A stretch of 64,000 bases of DNA from Actinomadura sp. NAK00032 (GCF_013364275.1 NZ_CP054932.1:806001-870000), one strand, 5' to 3'; shown: positions 51,753-61,284, counted from the first letter of the stretch. The notes: generated from the letters alone by a model not told the origin. Translations and numbers: made by a program.

Positions 51753-53576
51753 TCAGTCCTGCGGGACCCACCGTTTCGTGTGGTCCTCGGCCCAGCACGT
51801 CGCCTGGCCGCCGGCGAGGGCGGCGAGCTGCATCTGCCAGCTCCGCGTCGGCCGGAGCACGACGCGTTCGGCGGGACGGGCGTCCAGCGGCTCCCACGGC
51901 CCGCCGGTGGTCATCACCCACACGCCCTGGGGGCCCGCGACGGCGATGGTGCGGCCCTCCCGGTGGTCGAGGACGGCGAGGTCGTCGATGGGCACCGGGC
52001 AGGGCACCGTCATGGGCGGCGCCCATCCGCCAGAGAGCTGCTCGACGGCCACGAGGGTGCCGGTGGTGCCGTCCACCGCCAGCACCTCCACGTCCCCCCA
52101 CTGGCTGATGCCGAGCGCCGCCGCCTTCGGCCGCAGCTCGGCGAGGACGGGTTCGACGAGCCCGTCGGTGATGGCGAACAGCTCCGGCCCCTCCCGGTAG
52201 AGGACGACGAGGGGTCCGTCCGGCCGGGTGATGGCGGGCCCCACAGCGCTGTCCGTCCGGAGGCCCTCCTTCAGGACCCGCTCGCGGAAGCCGGTCTCAC
52301 CGGGCGAGAGGTCGAAGGCCAGGACCTGCTCGGGGCCGAGCGCGACGCAGACCACGCCGCCGTCGCAGGCCCGCGCCACCGCCGGCCGCCCGTGCACAGG
52401 ACGCTCCGTGACCCGCTGCCAGCGGCCGTCGAAGGCCGCCCACAGGCCGTCCTGCGGGTCGAGGGCGAGCACGACCAGCCGTCCCGTCCCGTCGAGCACG
52501 GCCGCCGTGCGCGCGACGGCGCGCGGGCCGTCCGGCGGGGGACGCCACGGGCCCGACGCGGCCAGGCCGAGCAGCGACCCCGTCACCGTGATCCGCCCGT
52601 CCCGGACGTCGCTCACCACGTCCACGCAGGTCACCTGGCTCGCCTCGGCGGCGAGCAGCGCGCCGAGGCGATGCCCCCAGGGGCGCAGCGGCACCGGCCG
52701 CCGGGCCGGATCCGGCGACAGCGCCGCCGTGACCAGGTCCGCGACCTCGCGCGACCAGCCGTGGCGGTCCAGCACCCGCTCGGCCACCCGCGCCGCGTCG
52801 CGCGCCGGCAGCCCGGACGCCGCCGTCGGGACCTGCTGCCCGGTCAGCAGGTGGTAGACGACCGCGCCGACCGAGTACGCGTCGGTGCGCTCGGTGGACT
52901 CCTCGGCCGCCTCCGGCGCGCCGAACCCGCGGGTGATCGCGGCCGTGGTCCGGGACAGCTCGGTGAACCGCATGAACGTGAAGTCGATGAGCGAGACCCG
53001 GCCGTCCGGCCCGACCATGATGTTGCCGGGCGAGATGTCCCCGTGGACGCGGCCGAGGTCGTGGAGGGCGTCCACGATCCGGCACACCTCGGTGACGACG
53101 TTCGGCAGGTCCCGGGGCGCGGCGGCCTCCCGCCACCTGCGCAGGTCGGTGCCCTCTACCCAGCGGGTGGCCATGTAGAGGCCGCGCTCTCCGCCGGGGG
53201 CCGCGCCGGCCGGGTCGAGGGGCGCCTCGCCGGGCGGGTGCGGCGCCGGGCCGCCGAAGATCTGCGCCGGGACGACGACGCCGGGGACGGCGTGCAGGTC
53301 GCTGCTGTCCAGGTGGCTCTTGTACCAGCGGTCGTTCCACGTGCGCAGCAGCGTCTCGGGATCGTCGCCGTGCCGGGTGACGGCCGGGTGCCCGGTCAGC
53401 AGCATCTTGACGGCCCAGTCGCCGCCGCGCTGCCGGCCGTCCGGCTGGATGCGGCGGGCGAGCCACACATCGCCCTCCCCGCCCCGGGTGACGGCTTCGA
53501 CCAGCGTGTACTCGTCCGGGCTGTGGTCCGGGCCGACGCGCCAGCCCGGCCGGGGGCCGGAGAACCACTCGGACAT
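51753..53576 (-). CDS. Atypical protein kinase with C-terminal sensor-like repeats
   Basis: 607 residues, no membrane helix. The kinase fold spans about 20-310: TRGGEGDVWLARRI, AVKML, HGDISPGNIMV (HGD in place of HRD), LIDFTFMRF (DFT for DFG), GFGAPEA. The catalytic Asp and the metal-binding Asp remain, so activity is possible but altered. From ~330 on come repeating short strand units (AVLDGTGRLVVLALDPQDGL, VLAVDGTTGTLVAVEQL) that look like an incomplete beta-propeller. It ends the five-gene cluster, two bases after the vWA stop. Confidence 0.85.
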   Translation of the reverse strand: MSEWFSGPRPGWRVGPDHSPDEYTLVEAVTRGGEGDVWLARRIQPDGRQRGGDWAVKMLLTGHPAVTRHGDDPETLLRTWNDRWYKSHLDSSDLHAVPGVVVPAQIFGGPAPHPPGEAPLDPAGAAPGGERGLYMATRWVEGTDLRRWREAAAPRDLPNVVTEVCRIVDALHDLGRVHGDISPGNIMVGPDGRVSLIDFTFMRFTELSRTTAAITRGFGAPEAAEESTERTDAYSVGAVVYHLLTGQQVPTAASGLPARDAARVAERVLDRHGWSREVADLVTAALSPDPARRPVPLRPWGHRLGALLAAEASQVTCVDVVSDVRDGRITVTGSLLGLAASGPWRPPPDGPRAVARTAAVLDGTGRLVVLALDPQDGLWAAFDGRWQRVTERPVHGRPAVARACDGGVVCVALGPEQVLAFDLSPGETGFRERVLKEGLRTDSAVGPAITRPDGPLVVLYREGPELFAITDGLVEPVLAELRPKAAALGISQWGDVEVLAVDGTTGTLVAVEQLSGGWAPPMTVPCPVPIDDLAVLDHREGRTIAVAGPQGVWVMTTGGPWEPLDARPAERVVLRPTRSWQMQLAALAGGQATCWAEDHTKRWVPQD

Positions 53577-53577
53577 G

Positions 53578-55584
53578 TCAGTCCCGGAACCGGAAGCCGC
53601 CGGACGCGGCCGAGCCCCCGGCCGCGGCCGAGCCGCCTCCGGGGGACGTCGTGCCGTCGAGGTCGCCGCCCGGGGCCGCCGCGCCGCCCGGCCCCGACGG
53701 TGCGAGCACCCCGCCCGTCCCGGTCGGGCCCGTGCCGGCGGCGCCCGGCACGGCCTGCCGGACGGGCTCGTGGGCGGCGGCGGCCTCGTACCAGCCGCGC
53801 AGCAGCCCGAGCAGGCGCTCCGAGGCCATCTCGATCGCGTTCCCGGGATCGTGCACGGCCGCGCCGACCAGCCGGTTCAGCGCCGCGTAGTCGGCGGTCC
53901 CGCCGGCGCCCACCGCGCGGAGTCCGTCGAGGTAGCGGACGAGGTCGTCGTGCCGGTCGAGCAGGGACGCCCGGGTCCCCGGCGGCGGCGACGCCGGCTT
54001 GAACGCGTCCACGTCGCGGCTGAGGTAGACGAGGTCGCGCTCCTCGGAGCCGCCGCTCTCGATGGCGCGCTGGGTGGTCTTCTTGGCCTTGGCCGAGTCG
54101 AACAGCGGCCTGCCGTAGATCCGGGCCGCCTCGGTGTTGCACCGCCCCACCAGCTCGCCGAGCTCGGAGGCCAGCCGGCCCCGGGTGGCGGTGGCGCCGT
54201 CCGCCGCGCCCCGCCCGAGCTTGGCGAGGACGGCGGCGGCCTCGGCGGGCAGGGGCCCGCCGGACCGGCGCGCGGGCGCGCGGTCGAGCCGGACGGTCCG
54301 CGTGATGCCCGCGCCGAGCCCGGAGAAGTACGCCGCGAGGACGTCCAGGCCGCCGATCGCCGTGGGGTCGCCGCCGCCGACGGCGACGAGCTGCTCCAGC
54401 AGGTCGTGGTTCGGGTTCAGCACCGGGTTGAGCGCGTAGCCGTTCGCCGCCGCCCACCGCCGGTACAGCTCCGGCGTGCTGATCCCGATCGCGTGCAGCC
54501 TGATCCCGGTGTTGGCGTGCAGGTGCGCCATCAGGCTGACCGGCTCCTCGGACGCCCGGACGACCTCGCCCGTGCCCTGGTCGCCGCGCGGTGTCCAGTG
54601 GGCGCCGTCGCTGACGAGCACGATGAGCTTCTCGTTGTCGGGGCGGCCGCTGTAGTACAGCAGGTTGGCGGCCTCGTGCAGCGCGTTGCCGATGTCGGTG
54701 CCGCGCCCGTCCTGGGCCGCGAGGACGGCGATCGCCGCCCGGAACTCGTTGATCAGCTCCGGCGGGGACGAGCCGTCCAGCTCGACCATGCCGCCGTCGC
54801 GGGGGAACCGGGCGGCGGTCCGCTCGGTGAAGTCGACGAGCGCGACCTGGGAGACGCGCCCGTTCACCTTCAGCCGGACCTCCAGCAGGTCGTACAGGGC
54901 CTGGCGGAGCGCCTGGGTGCGGCTGATCCGGCCGCCGTGCGCGGCGGGCCGCCCCGGGAGCCGTCCGCCGAAGCTTCCGGCGGGCGCCGCGCCCTCGCCG
55001 TACCGCTCGATGTCGTCCACGCCCATCGAGCCGCTGCAGTCGGCGAGGATGACGATGTCCACGCCGCTGCGGACGCCCGCCGCGAACAGCTCCAGCTCGG
55101 TGCGCTCGGTGATGCGCGCGACCACGTCGGTGCGGCCGCCGGTGTCGATCGCCCGCACCCGGTACGGGACGTCGTCCACCCACAGGTAGGTCTCGTCCCC
55201 GGTGCCGTGCCACAGCACCCGGCCGGGCAGCCCGGCGGCGGCGAGGCCGGACACCACCGCGTCGATGGAGTCCTCGGTGAGCAGCTCGACGCGGAGGCGG
55301 GCGGCGTCGACGGGCTCGGCGGCGTCCAGCCGCCAGCGCTTCTCGCCCGCGTCGACGCCGAGGTTCGCGGCGAGGCCGCGGCCCACGGCGAGGGCCCCGT
55401 CCGGCACCTGCGGCAGCGGCGACAGCCGGACCGCGGCCCGGCCCGTCGTCTCGTTCTCGACCGTGAGCAGGGCGTGGCCGGCGCCGAGCGACATGGGGAC
55501 GCCGACCATGTCCAAGCCGATCGGGCCGCCATCGGGCACGAGGACGAGCCGTCCCGACCCGGAGTCCAGCAACGCGCGGCTCAT
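53578..55584 (-). CDS. vWA domain protein
   Basis: 668 residues. A strand-rich N-terminal ~170 is followed by a von Willebrand A domain with an intact MIDAS: DCSGSMG, the Thr in GRGTDIGNAL and VLVSDG. After a helical region the C-terminus is Gly/Pro/Ala-rich and disordered. vWA proteins paired with kinases occur in TerY-type and related stress systems, where they scaffold partner proteins. The ATG overlaps the upstream zinc-finger gene's stop by ATGA. Confidence 0.9.
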   Translation of the reverse strand: MSRALLDSGSGRLVLVPDGGPIGLDMVGVPMSLGAGHALLTVENETTGRAAVRLSPLPQVPDGALAVGRGLAANLGVDAGEKRWRLDAAEPVDAARLRVELLTEDSIDAVVSGLAAAGLPGRVLWHGTGDETYLWVDDVPYRVRAIDTGGRTDVVARITERTELELFAAGVRSGVDIVILADCSGSMGVDDIERYGEGAAPAGSFGGRLPGRPAAHGGRISRTQALRQALYDLLEVRLKVNGRVSQVALVDFTERTAARFPRDGGMVELDGSSPPELINEFRAAIAVLAAQDGRGTDIGNALHEAANLLYYSGRPDNEKLIVLVSDGAHWTPRGDQGTGEVVRASEEPVSLMAHLHANTGIRLHAIGISTPELYRRWAAANGYALNPVLNPNHDLLEQLVAVGGGDPTAIGGLDVLAAYFSGLGAGITRTVRLDRAPARRSGGPLPAEAAAVLAKLGRGAADGATATRGRLASELGELVGRCNTEAARIYGRPLFDSAKAKKTTQRAIESGGSEERDLVYLSRDVDAFKPASPPPGTRASLLDRHDDLVRYLDGLRAVGAGGTADYAALNRLVGAAVHDPGNAIEMASERLLGLLRGWYEAAAAHEPVRQAVPGAAGTGPTGTGGVLAPSGPGGAAAPGGDLDGTTSPGGGSAAAGGSAASGGFRFRD

Positions 55585-56870
55585 CGGCGTCCGCCTCCCC
55601 CTTCGAGCCTGACCTGGAGCCCCAGCTGGTCGCTGTAGGCGATGAGGTGCCGCCGCCCCTTCCCGGCGAATAGGCCGCGCAGTTCCTCGGCCACGTCCAC
55701 GAAGAGCAGCCCGGGCCGCTGCGCGGTCGCGGCCTTGTACTGGACGAGCCGCAGGCTTGCCGCGATCGGCTCCCCGTACCGCCGGTCGTACTGGCGGACG
55801 AGCGCCCGCAGCCGCTCCAGGATGCGCTCGCCCTCGGCTGACGCGGAGTTCTCCGCCGCGACCTGCCGGTTCCAGGCCGCGAGGTGGCGGTCGGCGTCCC
55901 TCACCCGCACCTTGGTGCGCTTCAGCTCCGTGTAGAGCCCGGCCAGGCGCGCGTTGATGGCCGGGTAGTCCACGGCGAGCCGGCGGTGGTCGGCGTTGCG
56001 GAGGTTGTGTGCGAAGCCCGCGAGGGACGGCGGGCGCATGGCCGGGCGGCGGACGGCCGAGGCCACCACGATCTGGGCGAGCACGTCGTCCGCCGTCATC
56101 CCGTGCCGCCCCCGGTGCTGCCGGCACAGCCCGAGCCCGACGCGCTCGCCGCCGTACACCTGCCAGCGGTGCGCGTGGCGGGTGCACGAGCGGCGGCCGC
56201 ACTGGCGGCCCGTCGCCGTCTCCAGTACGAACTCGCAGGCGACCGTCCCGACGCCCCGGCAGGACGGCTCCTCGCAGACGGGGAAGTGGACGTCGTAGCA
56301 GGCGCGGCAGTAGTCGATGTCGGGGTCGCTGGGATGGCCGCGCCGGTGCGCGTCGCACCACGCCGTCCGCCTGCGGCAGCGGTCCCCGGCGCAGCGGAAC
56401 GTGGCCGGTGCCGGACAGCCCCCGTGGGCGCAGCCGGGCCGGTGCTCGGGGCAGGTGGACGTCAGCGCCCCGGCGAGCACCACGACGTGCTCGTCGCAGA
56501 TCCGGTCGTCCGCCCCGCCCTGCCGGCATTCCGGGCACACGAACGGCCCGTAGGTGCCGGTGCCCTGGCCCGCGCACACACGGCAGCGGTACCGCAGCCG
56601 GGGGCGCTCCCGCACCGCCACGACGTTGAACCGGGTCTCCGGCCGCACCGCGCCCGCGCCGCCCGGCCGCAGCCGCGCGATCTGGATGCCCACGGACCCG
56701 TCCGACGGGGTGTCCAGGTAGAAGACGGGGCTCGCGCTCAGGTCCCTGCCCACGAGGGCGGGTTCGAGCTGGTCCCAGAGTGCGCCGAAGTCCTTCGCCT
56801 CGGTCACGGTAGGCCGGTAGCCGCGGAGGTCCAGCACGATGTCGATGTCGCCGGTGAGGTTCTCGGTCAT
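55581..56870 (-). CDS. Multi-zinc-finger protein of the vWA/kinase cluster
   Basis: 429 residues. Residues ~95-255 contain an unusual run of Cys/His pairs resembling several B-box/treble-clef modules: CRVCAGQG, CPECRQGG, CDEH, CPEHRPGC, CRRRTAWCDAHRRGH, CRACYD, CGRRSCTRHAHRW and CRQHRGRHG. The C-terminal ~170 are helical with a strong coiled-coil tendency (LAGLYTELKRTKVRVRDADR). B-box-like fingers are protein-interaction modules; in bacteria they are uncommon. It overlaps genes on both sides by ATGA and probably links the ligase-like protein to the vWA-kinase pair (inference). Confidence 0.85.
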   Translation of the reverse strand: MTENLTGDIDIVLDLRGYRPTVTEAKDFGALWDQLEPALVGRDLSASPVFYLDTPSDGSVGIQIARLRPGGAGAVRPETRFNVVAVRERPRLRYRCRVCAGQGTGTYGPFVCPECRQGGADDRICDEHVVVLAGALTSTCPEHRPGCAHGGCPAPATFRCAGDRCRRRTAWCDAHRRGHPSDPDIDYCRACYDVHFPVCEEPSCRGVGTVACEFVLETATGRQCGRRSCTRHAHRWQVYGGERVGLGLCRQHRGRHGMTADDVLAQIVVASAVRRPAMRPPSLAGFAHNLRNADHRRLAVDYPAINARLAGLYTELKRTKVRVRDADRHLAAWNRQVAAENSASAEGERILERLRALVRQYDRRYGEPIAASLRLVQYKAATAQRPGLLFVDVAEELRGLFAGKGRRHLIAYSDQLGLQVRLEGGGGRR

Positions 56871-58294
56871 CTCCCGCCCTCGCCTCTGTCCTGCCCGGAG
56901 ACGCCCCTGCCGCGCCCGGCGCCGCCCCGCCCGCCGTCGCCGGCACGACCGGCGCCGCCCCGCCCGCTGCCGCTGCCGCGTCCGGCGCCGCCCTTGCCTC
57001 GCCCTGGGCTGCCGCCTTTGCCGCGGCCGGAAGGCGGCTTGCGCCCGCCCCGCGCCGGCGTCGGCGGGGCGCTGAGCGCGGTGCGCCACGACTCCAGGAT
57101 CAGGCCGATCTTGCCCGGGTGCGACGCGCGCAGCTCGCCGACGACCGAGCCGCCGGACTCCCCGTCGCCGCCGTCGCACAGGCTCTCCAGCAGCTTCGCC
57201 TCCAGTGCGGCGGGCCCGCCGCACGCCCACCGGCGCAGCACGTCGTCCGCGCGCCGGAACGGCACCCCCAGCCCGGGCAGGTCGATCATCATGAGCAGCG
57301 GGGCCAGCTCGGCCGCGGTGGCGTCGATGTTGCCGATCTCGGCGCGCCGCTCGGTCAGCAGGTCGCGCGCCGCGAGCAGCGCCCGGCGGCGCGGCCGCTC
57401 CGCCGGCGGGCCCCCGTCACGTCCCCCGGCCTGCTTGCCCGGTCTGGCGTTGTCGACGCCGAGCGAGGCGCGCATGCCGTCCGCGATCGCGCGGGCCCGG
57501 TTCTCCTCCAGCAGCCGCTGCGAGACGTGCCCTTCGCGGCGCCCGTCCCGGACGAGCCGCCGCGCGTGCAGCGCGAGCGCGCACAGCAGGACCGCGTGGG
57601 CCCGCGTCGCCGCCAGCGACGCCTGCGCGTCCAGGCACCGGACCAGGACGGTGCGCGTGCCGTCCGGATGCACGACGGGCGCGACGTCCATCTGCTCCAG
57701 CCGCGCCAGGCCGCCCCGCCGCAGTTCGGCCCGGACGTGCTCCAGGTGCCGGGGCGACGTCGATGCCAGGTAGCGGGTCGCCAGGTGCTCGGTGGACTCG
57801 ATGAGCCGACGCGATCCCACCCGGTCGACCGGCACGCCGGTACCGACCACGCCGCGCCCGGACAGCGCGACGAGCACGGGCACGTACCGGCGCAGGACGT
57901 TGCACAGGACCTCCTGCTCGGAGGCGTCGAGGACCTCCAGCTCGTGCAGGTCGCCGCCCAGCACCGGCGGGGCGTCCCCCAGCGTCACCGCCGTCGGGAG
58001 CAGCCGCCCGCCCGCCGACCGGGCCGCCCCGGCGAGCTGGGCCGTGGCCCGGCCGAGCGCGGCGAACGCCTCGTCCCGGGCGTCCGGGCCGCCCATCCAG
58101 GTGAGGGGGCCGCTGAGCAGCAGCAGGCCGGCGGTCCGCTCCTGGGGGGCCACGGTCAGCGGGATCCCGCCGAGGCGCGGCAGGGGGACGGCGGCCAGGG
58201 CGCGTCCGATCCGTTCCGGATCCGCCCCCGCCACCACGAGACCCCTGCTCACAGCCTGCCGTGCGGCCCCCACTCGGGTCAGGCTCATCAACAC
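56867..58294 (-). CDS. Carboxylate-amine ligase (GCS2/YbdK)-like protein
   Basis: 475 residues. The segment SEQEVLCNVLRRYVPVLVAL followed by SGRGVVGTGVP, and TRTVLVRCLDAQASLAATRA, resemble the GCS2/YbdK glutamate-cysteine-ligase-like family, but the usual N-terminal EEEF-type motif is not evident, so catalysis is uncertain. The last ~60 residues are a Gly/Arg-rich tail (GRGKGGAGRGSGSGRGG) suited to nucleic-acid binding. A -10-like TACGCT stands six bases before the GTG, which favours that start over an ATG two codons later. It overlaps the zinc-finger gene (ATGA). Confidence 0.7.
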   Translation of the reverse strand: MLMSLTRVGAARQAVSRGLVVAGADPERIGRALAAVPLPRLGGIPLTVAPQERTAGLLLLSGPLTWMGGPDARDEAFAALGRATAQLAGAARSAGGRLLPTAVTLGDAPPVLGGDLHELEVLDASEQEVLCNVLRRYVPVLVALSGRGVVGTGVPVDRVGSRRLIESTEHLATRYLASTSPRHLEHVRAELRRGGLARLEQMDVAPVVHPDGTRTVLVRCLDAQASLAATRAHAVLLCALALHARRLVRDGRREGHVSQRLLEENRARAIADGMRASLGVDNARPGKQAGGRDGGPPAERPRRRALLAARDLLTERRAEIGNIDATAAELAPLLMMIDLPGLGVPFRRADDVLRRWACGGPAALEAKLLESLCDGGDGESGGSVVGELRASHPGKIGLILESWRTALSAPPTPARGGRKPPSGRGKGGSPGRGKGGAGRGSGSGRGGAGRAGDGGRGGAGRGRGVSGQDRGEGGR

Positions 58295-58300
58295 CGGGAA

Positions 58301-58306
58301 AGCGTA
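58301..58306 (-). promoter_or_regulatory. -10-like element six bases before the ligase-like GTG
   Basis: TACGCT on the minus strand, followed by six bases and GTG with no Shine-Dalgarno, predicts an internal leaderless promoter for the last four genes of the cluster. The same hexamer at the same distance precedes the methyltransferase gene. Confidence 0.45.
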
Positions 58307-58352
58307 ACGACGCTAAGTGCATTAAAGCTACTACTTCCGAAAAACCCGGAAG

Positions 58353-59453
58353 TCAGCCGATGAGGGTTTCGGATCCGTCTATTTCCGGGCGGGACGGATG
58401 GGCTGATTCGGCCATTGTGCTGAAACGCCGGCCGGAGAGGCGGAGGGTCACGGCGCCGCCGAGCACGAGACGGTCCTTGTAACCCAGGAAGACGTCCTTC
58501 CCCGGCCGGACCGCCTTCGGTGCCTGGAAACCCGATTCCGTCCGGTACTCCACATCCGTGCCGTTCGTGGCCCCGAGATCGGTGGCGGAAAGACGCCGGT
58601 CGGCGCCCATATGCAACAGCAGATGCCGCCGGCTGACCTTCTTCAGCGCGTCGCGGTGGGCGGCCCCGTCCAGCGCGAGGTCGACGCCCTTGAGCGCGGC
58701 GCCGCGCCCGACGACCACGGGCTGGCCGGCCTCCAGCGGGAACCGCGTGATCTCGGCGCCGGACGTGCGCTCCTCCACCACGACCTCGAACAGCGGATCG
58801 CGCGGCCCGAGGCCGACCAGCGGGCTCCGGCAGGAGGGGCACATGGCGTCCCCGGCCCGGTTCAGGGACGGCCAGACGAGCAGCTGGTCCTGCCAGTGCG
58901 CCGCCTGCACGCACTCCTCGTCGGCGCACCTCCACCGGGTCTCCAGGATCCGGCGGTGCCGCGGGTTCCTGAGATCCAGGCGGGCCTGCTTGAGGTCCTT
59001 GCCCTCCCGCGCCGCCGAGACCGTCTGCCGGCTGCACGGCCTGATGCCGAGCGGCGCGAACCGGACGGCCCCCTCCTCGGTGCTCCAGCAGTGGAACCGG
59101 GAGGGGGTCCGCTCGATCCAAGGGTGCTCGGTCCGGTGGTCGACGTAGTGGTCGCGGGTGATGACGTGCAGGCCGCGGTCCCGCGCCCGCTCCAGGATCA
59201 GGGAGTCGGCCACCGGCCGGGTCACCAGCGCCCCGGACCCTGTCAGCCGCCGGAACTCCCGGACGTCGTCGAGGGAGCGCACCAGGGAGTCGTCCGCGAC
59301 GAGGTCGAAGCGCACGCCGTCCCCGTGCCGCTCGCGCCACGCGGCCATGACCAGTTCCAGCCGGTGCCAGCGCGGGGCGCGCCGCCCGAGTGGCGGCAGG
59401 TGCGCCGACCAGCACACGTTCGAGACATCGATAACGGCATCCCAGCGGCCCAC
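58353..59453 (-). CDS. NYN/PIN-type nuclease - zinc ribbon - FHA protein
   Basis: 366 residues. Residues 1-130 look like an NYN (PIN-fold) RNase: VIDVSN near the start, VADDSL, ADSLILERARDRG and ITRDHYVDHR provide the acidic residues. A central zinc ribbon is formed by CADEEC and CPSCRSP. The C-terminal FHA domain shows VVGRG, VSRRHLLLH and GATNGTDV, so it binds phosphothreonine, probably made by the kinase of the same cluster. The GTG start is the first codon before the conserved VIDVSN that follows a GGGGTG; an upstream start is possible. 58 bases separate it from the ligase-like gene. Confidence 0.8.
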   Translation of the reverse strand: MGRWDAVIDVSNVCWSAHLPPLGRRAPRWHRLELVMAAWRERHGDGVRFDLVADDSLVRSLDDVREFRRLTGSGALVTRPVADSLILERARDRGLHVITRDHYVDHRTEHPWIERTPSRFHCWSTEEGAVRFAPLGIRPCSRQTVSAAREGKDLKQARLDLRNPRHRRILETRWRCADEECVQAAHWQDQLLVWPSLNRAGDAMCPSCRSPLVGLGPRDPLFEVVVEERTSGAEITRFPLEAGQPVVVGRGAALKGVDLALDGAAHRDALKKVSRRHLLLHMGADRRLSATDLGATNGTDVEYRTESGFQAPKAVRPGKDVFLGYKDRLVLGGAVTLRLSGRRFSTMAESAHPSRPEIDGSETLIG

Positions 59454-59566
59454 CGCGCAACACCCCGGTTCAGTGATCGCCGTTCGGGCGCGTAAAGCGC
59501 TCGTGCCGCCGGATTTTATCCGCGGTATCACGACGAGGCCATCCGAAACGGGGCGTTCCCGCGGTG

Positions 59567-61180
59567 TCAGGCCGGCTGGACTCCGGGCTTCCGGTCTTCG
59601 ATGACGAAGGACGCTCGGGTGGAGACCGGGGCGCCCGGTCGCGTGACGTAGGGCAGGACGCGGAAGTCGCTGCGCCAGGCGTCGCGGTCGACGTTCACCC
59701 TGATGTAGCCGCGCTGGGCGTTGAAGAACCGCATGTGCGGGTTGGCGGCCAGGAACCTGCGGCCGAGGTCGTCCATGTCGGCGCCGTCGCCACCGGAGGT
59801 GACGGACGTCGTGACGAACTCGGTCGCGACCGTCGGCGAACCGGGCTCGTCGTAGTCGCGCTTGAGGTCGACCGCGTAGTTCTGGTGCCGGTCGCCGCTG
59901 AGCACCACCAGGTTCCGGACGCCGTGCTCGTGCGCGGCGGCGAGCACCTTGTCGCGGTCGGCGACGTAGCCGTCCCACGGGTCGACCCACACGTCCTTGC
60001 CGGGGCCCGCGTCCCAGTCGGTCTCCCCCATCGGGACCTGGTTGCCGAGGATCTGCCAGCGGGCCCGCGACCGGGCGAAGCCGTCCAGCAGCCAGCGGCG
60101 CTGCTCGTCGCCGAGGATGGTGCGGGCGGCGTCGAAGCGCTCGTCGCAGGAGGAGGTGCGGCCCGTCCCGTTGCCGTACGAGCAGGCCTGGATGTCGCGG
60201 TGGCCGCGCGTGTCGATCATCGTGAAGTCGGCGAGCCGGCCGTAGGAGACGCGGCGGTGCAGCCTGATGTCCGGGCCCGCCGGCATCTGGGCGCGGCGCA
60301 GCGGCAGGTTCTCGTAGAACGCCTGGAAGGCGGCGGCCTTGCGGGCGGCGAACTCGGCCGGGTCCGGGTTCGGGTCGCGGCCCATGAGGACGGTGTCGTC
60401 GGCCCAGTCGTTCACCACCTCGTGGTCGTCGAGGGTGTGGATCCAGGGGCACTGCGCGTGCGCCCGCTGCAGCGGCTGCTCGGCCTTGTAGAGCGAGTAC
60501 TGGAGGCGGTACCGGGCGAGGTCGAAGGTCTCCGTGCCGAACTGCGGCGGGACGGTCACCCCGCGCCGGTTGTTGTTCGTGAGCTCGTACTCGTAGATGT
60601 AGTCGCCGAGGTGGACGATCAGGTCGAAGTCCTCGTCGGCCATGTGGTCGAAGGCCGTGAAGTACCCGTCCTGCCAGGCCTGGCAGGACGCGACGCCGAA
60701 CGAGAGCTCGCGCGGGAGCGACCTGGCGGCGGGCATGGTGCGGGTGCGGCCGACCGGTGAGATCTCCCCGGCGGCGCGGAAGCGGTAGAAGTACTCGCGG
60801 CCGGGGGCGAGGCCGGAGATCTCCGGGTGCACCGAGTGGCCGAGTTCGGGCGCGGCCACGGCCTCGCCGCGCCGGACGATCCGCCGGAACCCCGCGTCGT
60901 GCGCGACCTCGTACTCCACCTTGATGCGGCGGTCGGGCATCCCGGCCTTGCCGTCGGCGGCGAACGGGTCGGGGGCCAGCCGGGTCCAGAGCACGAAGCC
61001 GTCCGGGGACGGGTCGCCCGATGCGATGCCCAATGTGAAGAGACCAGACTTGCGCAACGTGTAGGCGTGTGCGGCGGACGCGCCGAGCGCGCCGGTGCCG
61101 AGCAGCACGGTGGCGGCGCCGGCCCCGCTCCAGCCGAGGAACTTTCGCCGCGAGAACTGGTTGGTGACGTGCGGAGACAT
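59567..61180 (-). CDS. phoD: PhoD-type alkaline phosphatase/phosphodiesterase, Tat-exported
   Basis: 537 residues. A twin-arginine signal SRRKFLG precedes a hydrophobic stretch ending in ASAAHA. The mature enzyme has the PhoD N-terminal strand domain (FTLGIASGDPSPDGFVLWTR) and the metallophosphatase core: HLGDYIYEYE, DDHEVVNDWA, GNQVPMG and LSGDRHQNYA with metal ligands. It releases phosphate from mono- and diesters outside the cell, including teichoic acids. GGAGGT lies six bases before the ATG. A PHO-box-like array and -10 stand ~105-160 bases upstream. Confidence 0.93.
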   Translation of the reverse strand: MSPHVTNQFSRRKFLGWSGAGAATVLLGTGALGASAAHAYTLRKSGLFTLGIASGDPSPDGFVLWTRLAPDPFAADGKAGMPDRRIKVEYEVAHDAGFRRIVRRGEAVAAPELGHSVHPEISGLAPGREYFYRFRAAGEISPVGRTRTMPAARSLPRELSFGVASCQAWQDGYFTAFDHMADEDFDLIVHLGDYIYEYELTNNNRRGVTVPPQFGTETFDLARYRLQYSLYKAEQPLQRAHAQCPWIHTLDDHEVVNDWADDTVLMGRDPNPDPAEFAARKAAAFQAFYENLPLRRAQMPAGPDIRLHRRVSYGRLADFTMIDTRGHRDIQACSYGNGTGRTSSCDERFDAARTILGDEQRRWLLDGFARSRARWQILGNQVPMGETDWDAGPGKDVWVDPWDGYVADRDKVLAAAHEHGVRNLVVLSGDRHQNYAVDLKRDYDEPGSPTVATEFVTTSVTSGGDGADMDDLGRRFLAANPHMRFFNAQRGYIRVNVDRDAWRSDFRVLPYVTRPGAPVSTRASFVIEDRKPGVQPA

Positions 61181-61284
61181 GCGGACCTCCTGTGCTCGGG
61201 GGCAGAGCGGGGCGGCCCCTCCGCCACGGGGGCGGGCGGGCGCCGCTGGCTGACCGGTGCTGATCATAGGTCGGCGCGCGGGAA

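Noticed and set aside
53320..55638. Long plus-strand open frame of 772 codons opposite the vWA and kinase genes
   Set aside because: Low-complexity Gly/Ala/Arg translation typical of the antisense strand of GC-rich genes; the minus strand has clear domains.
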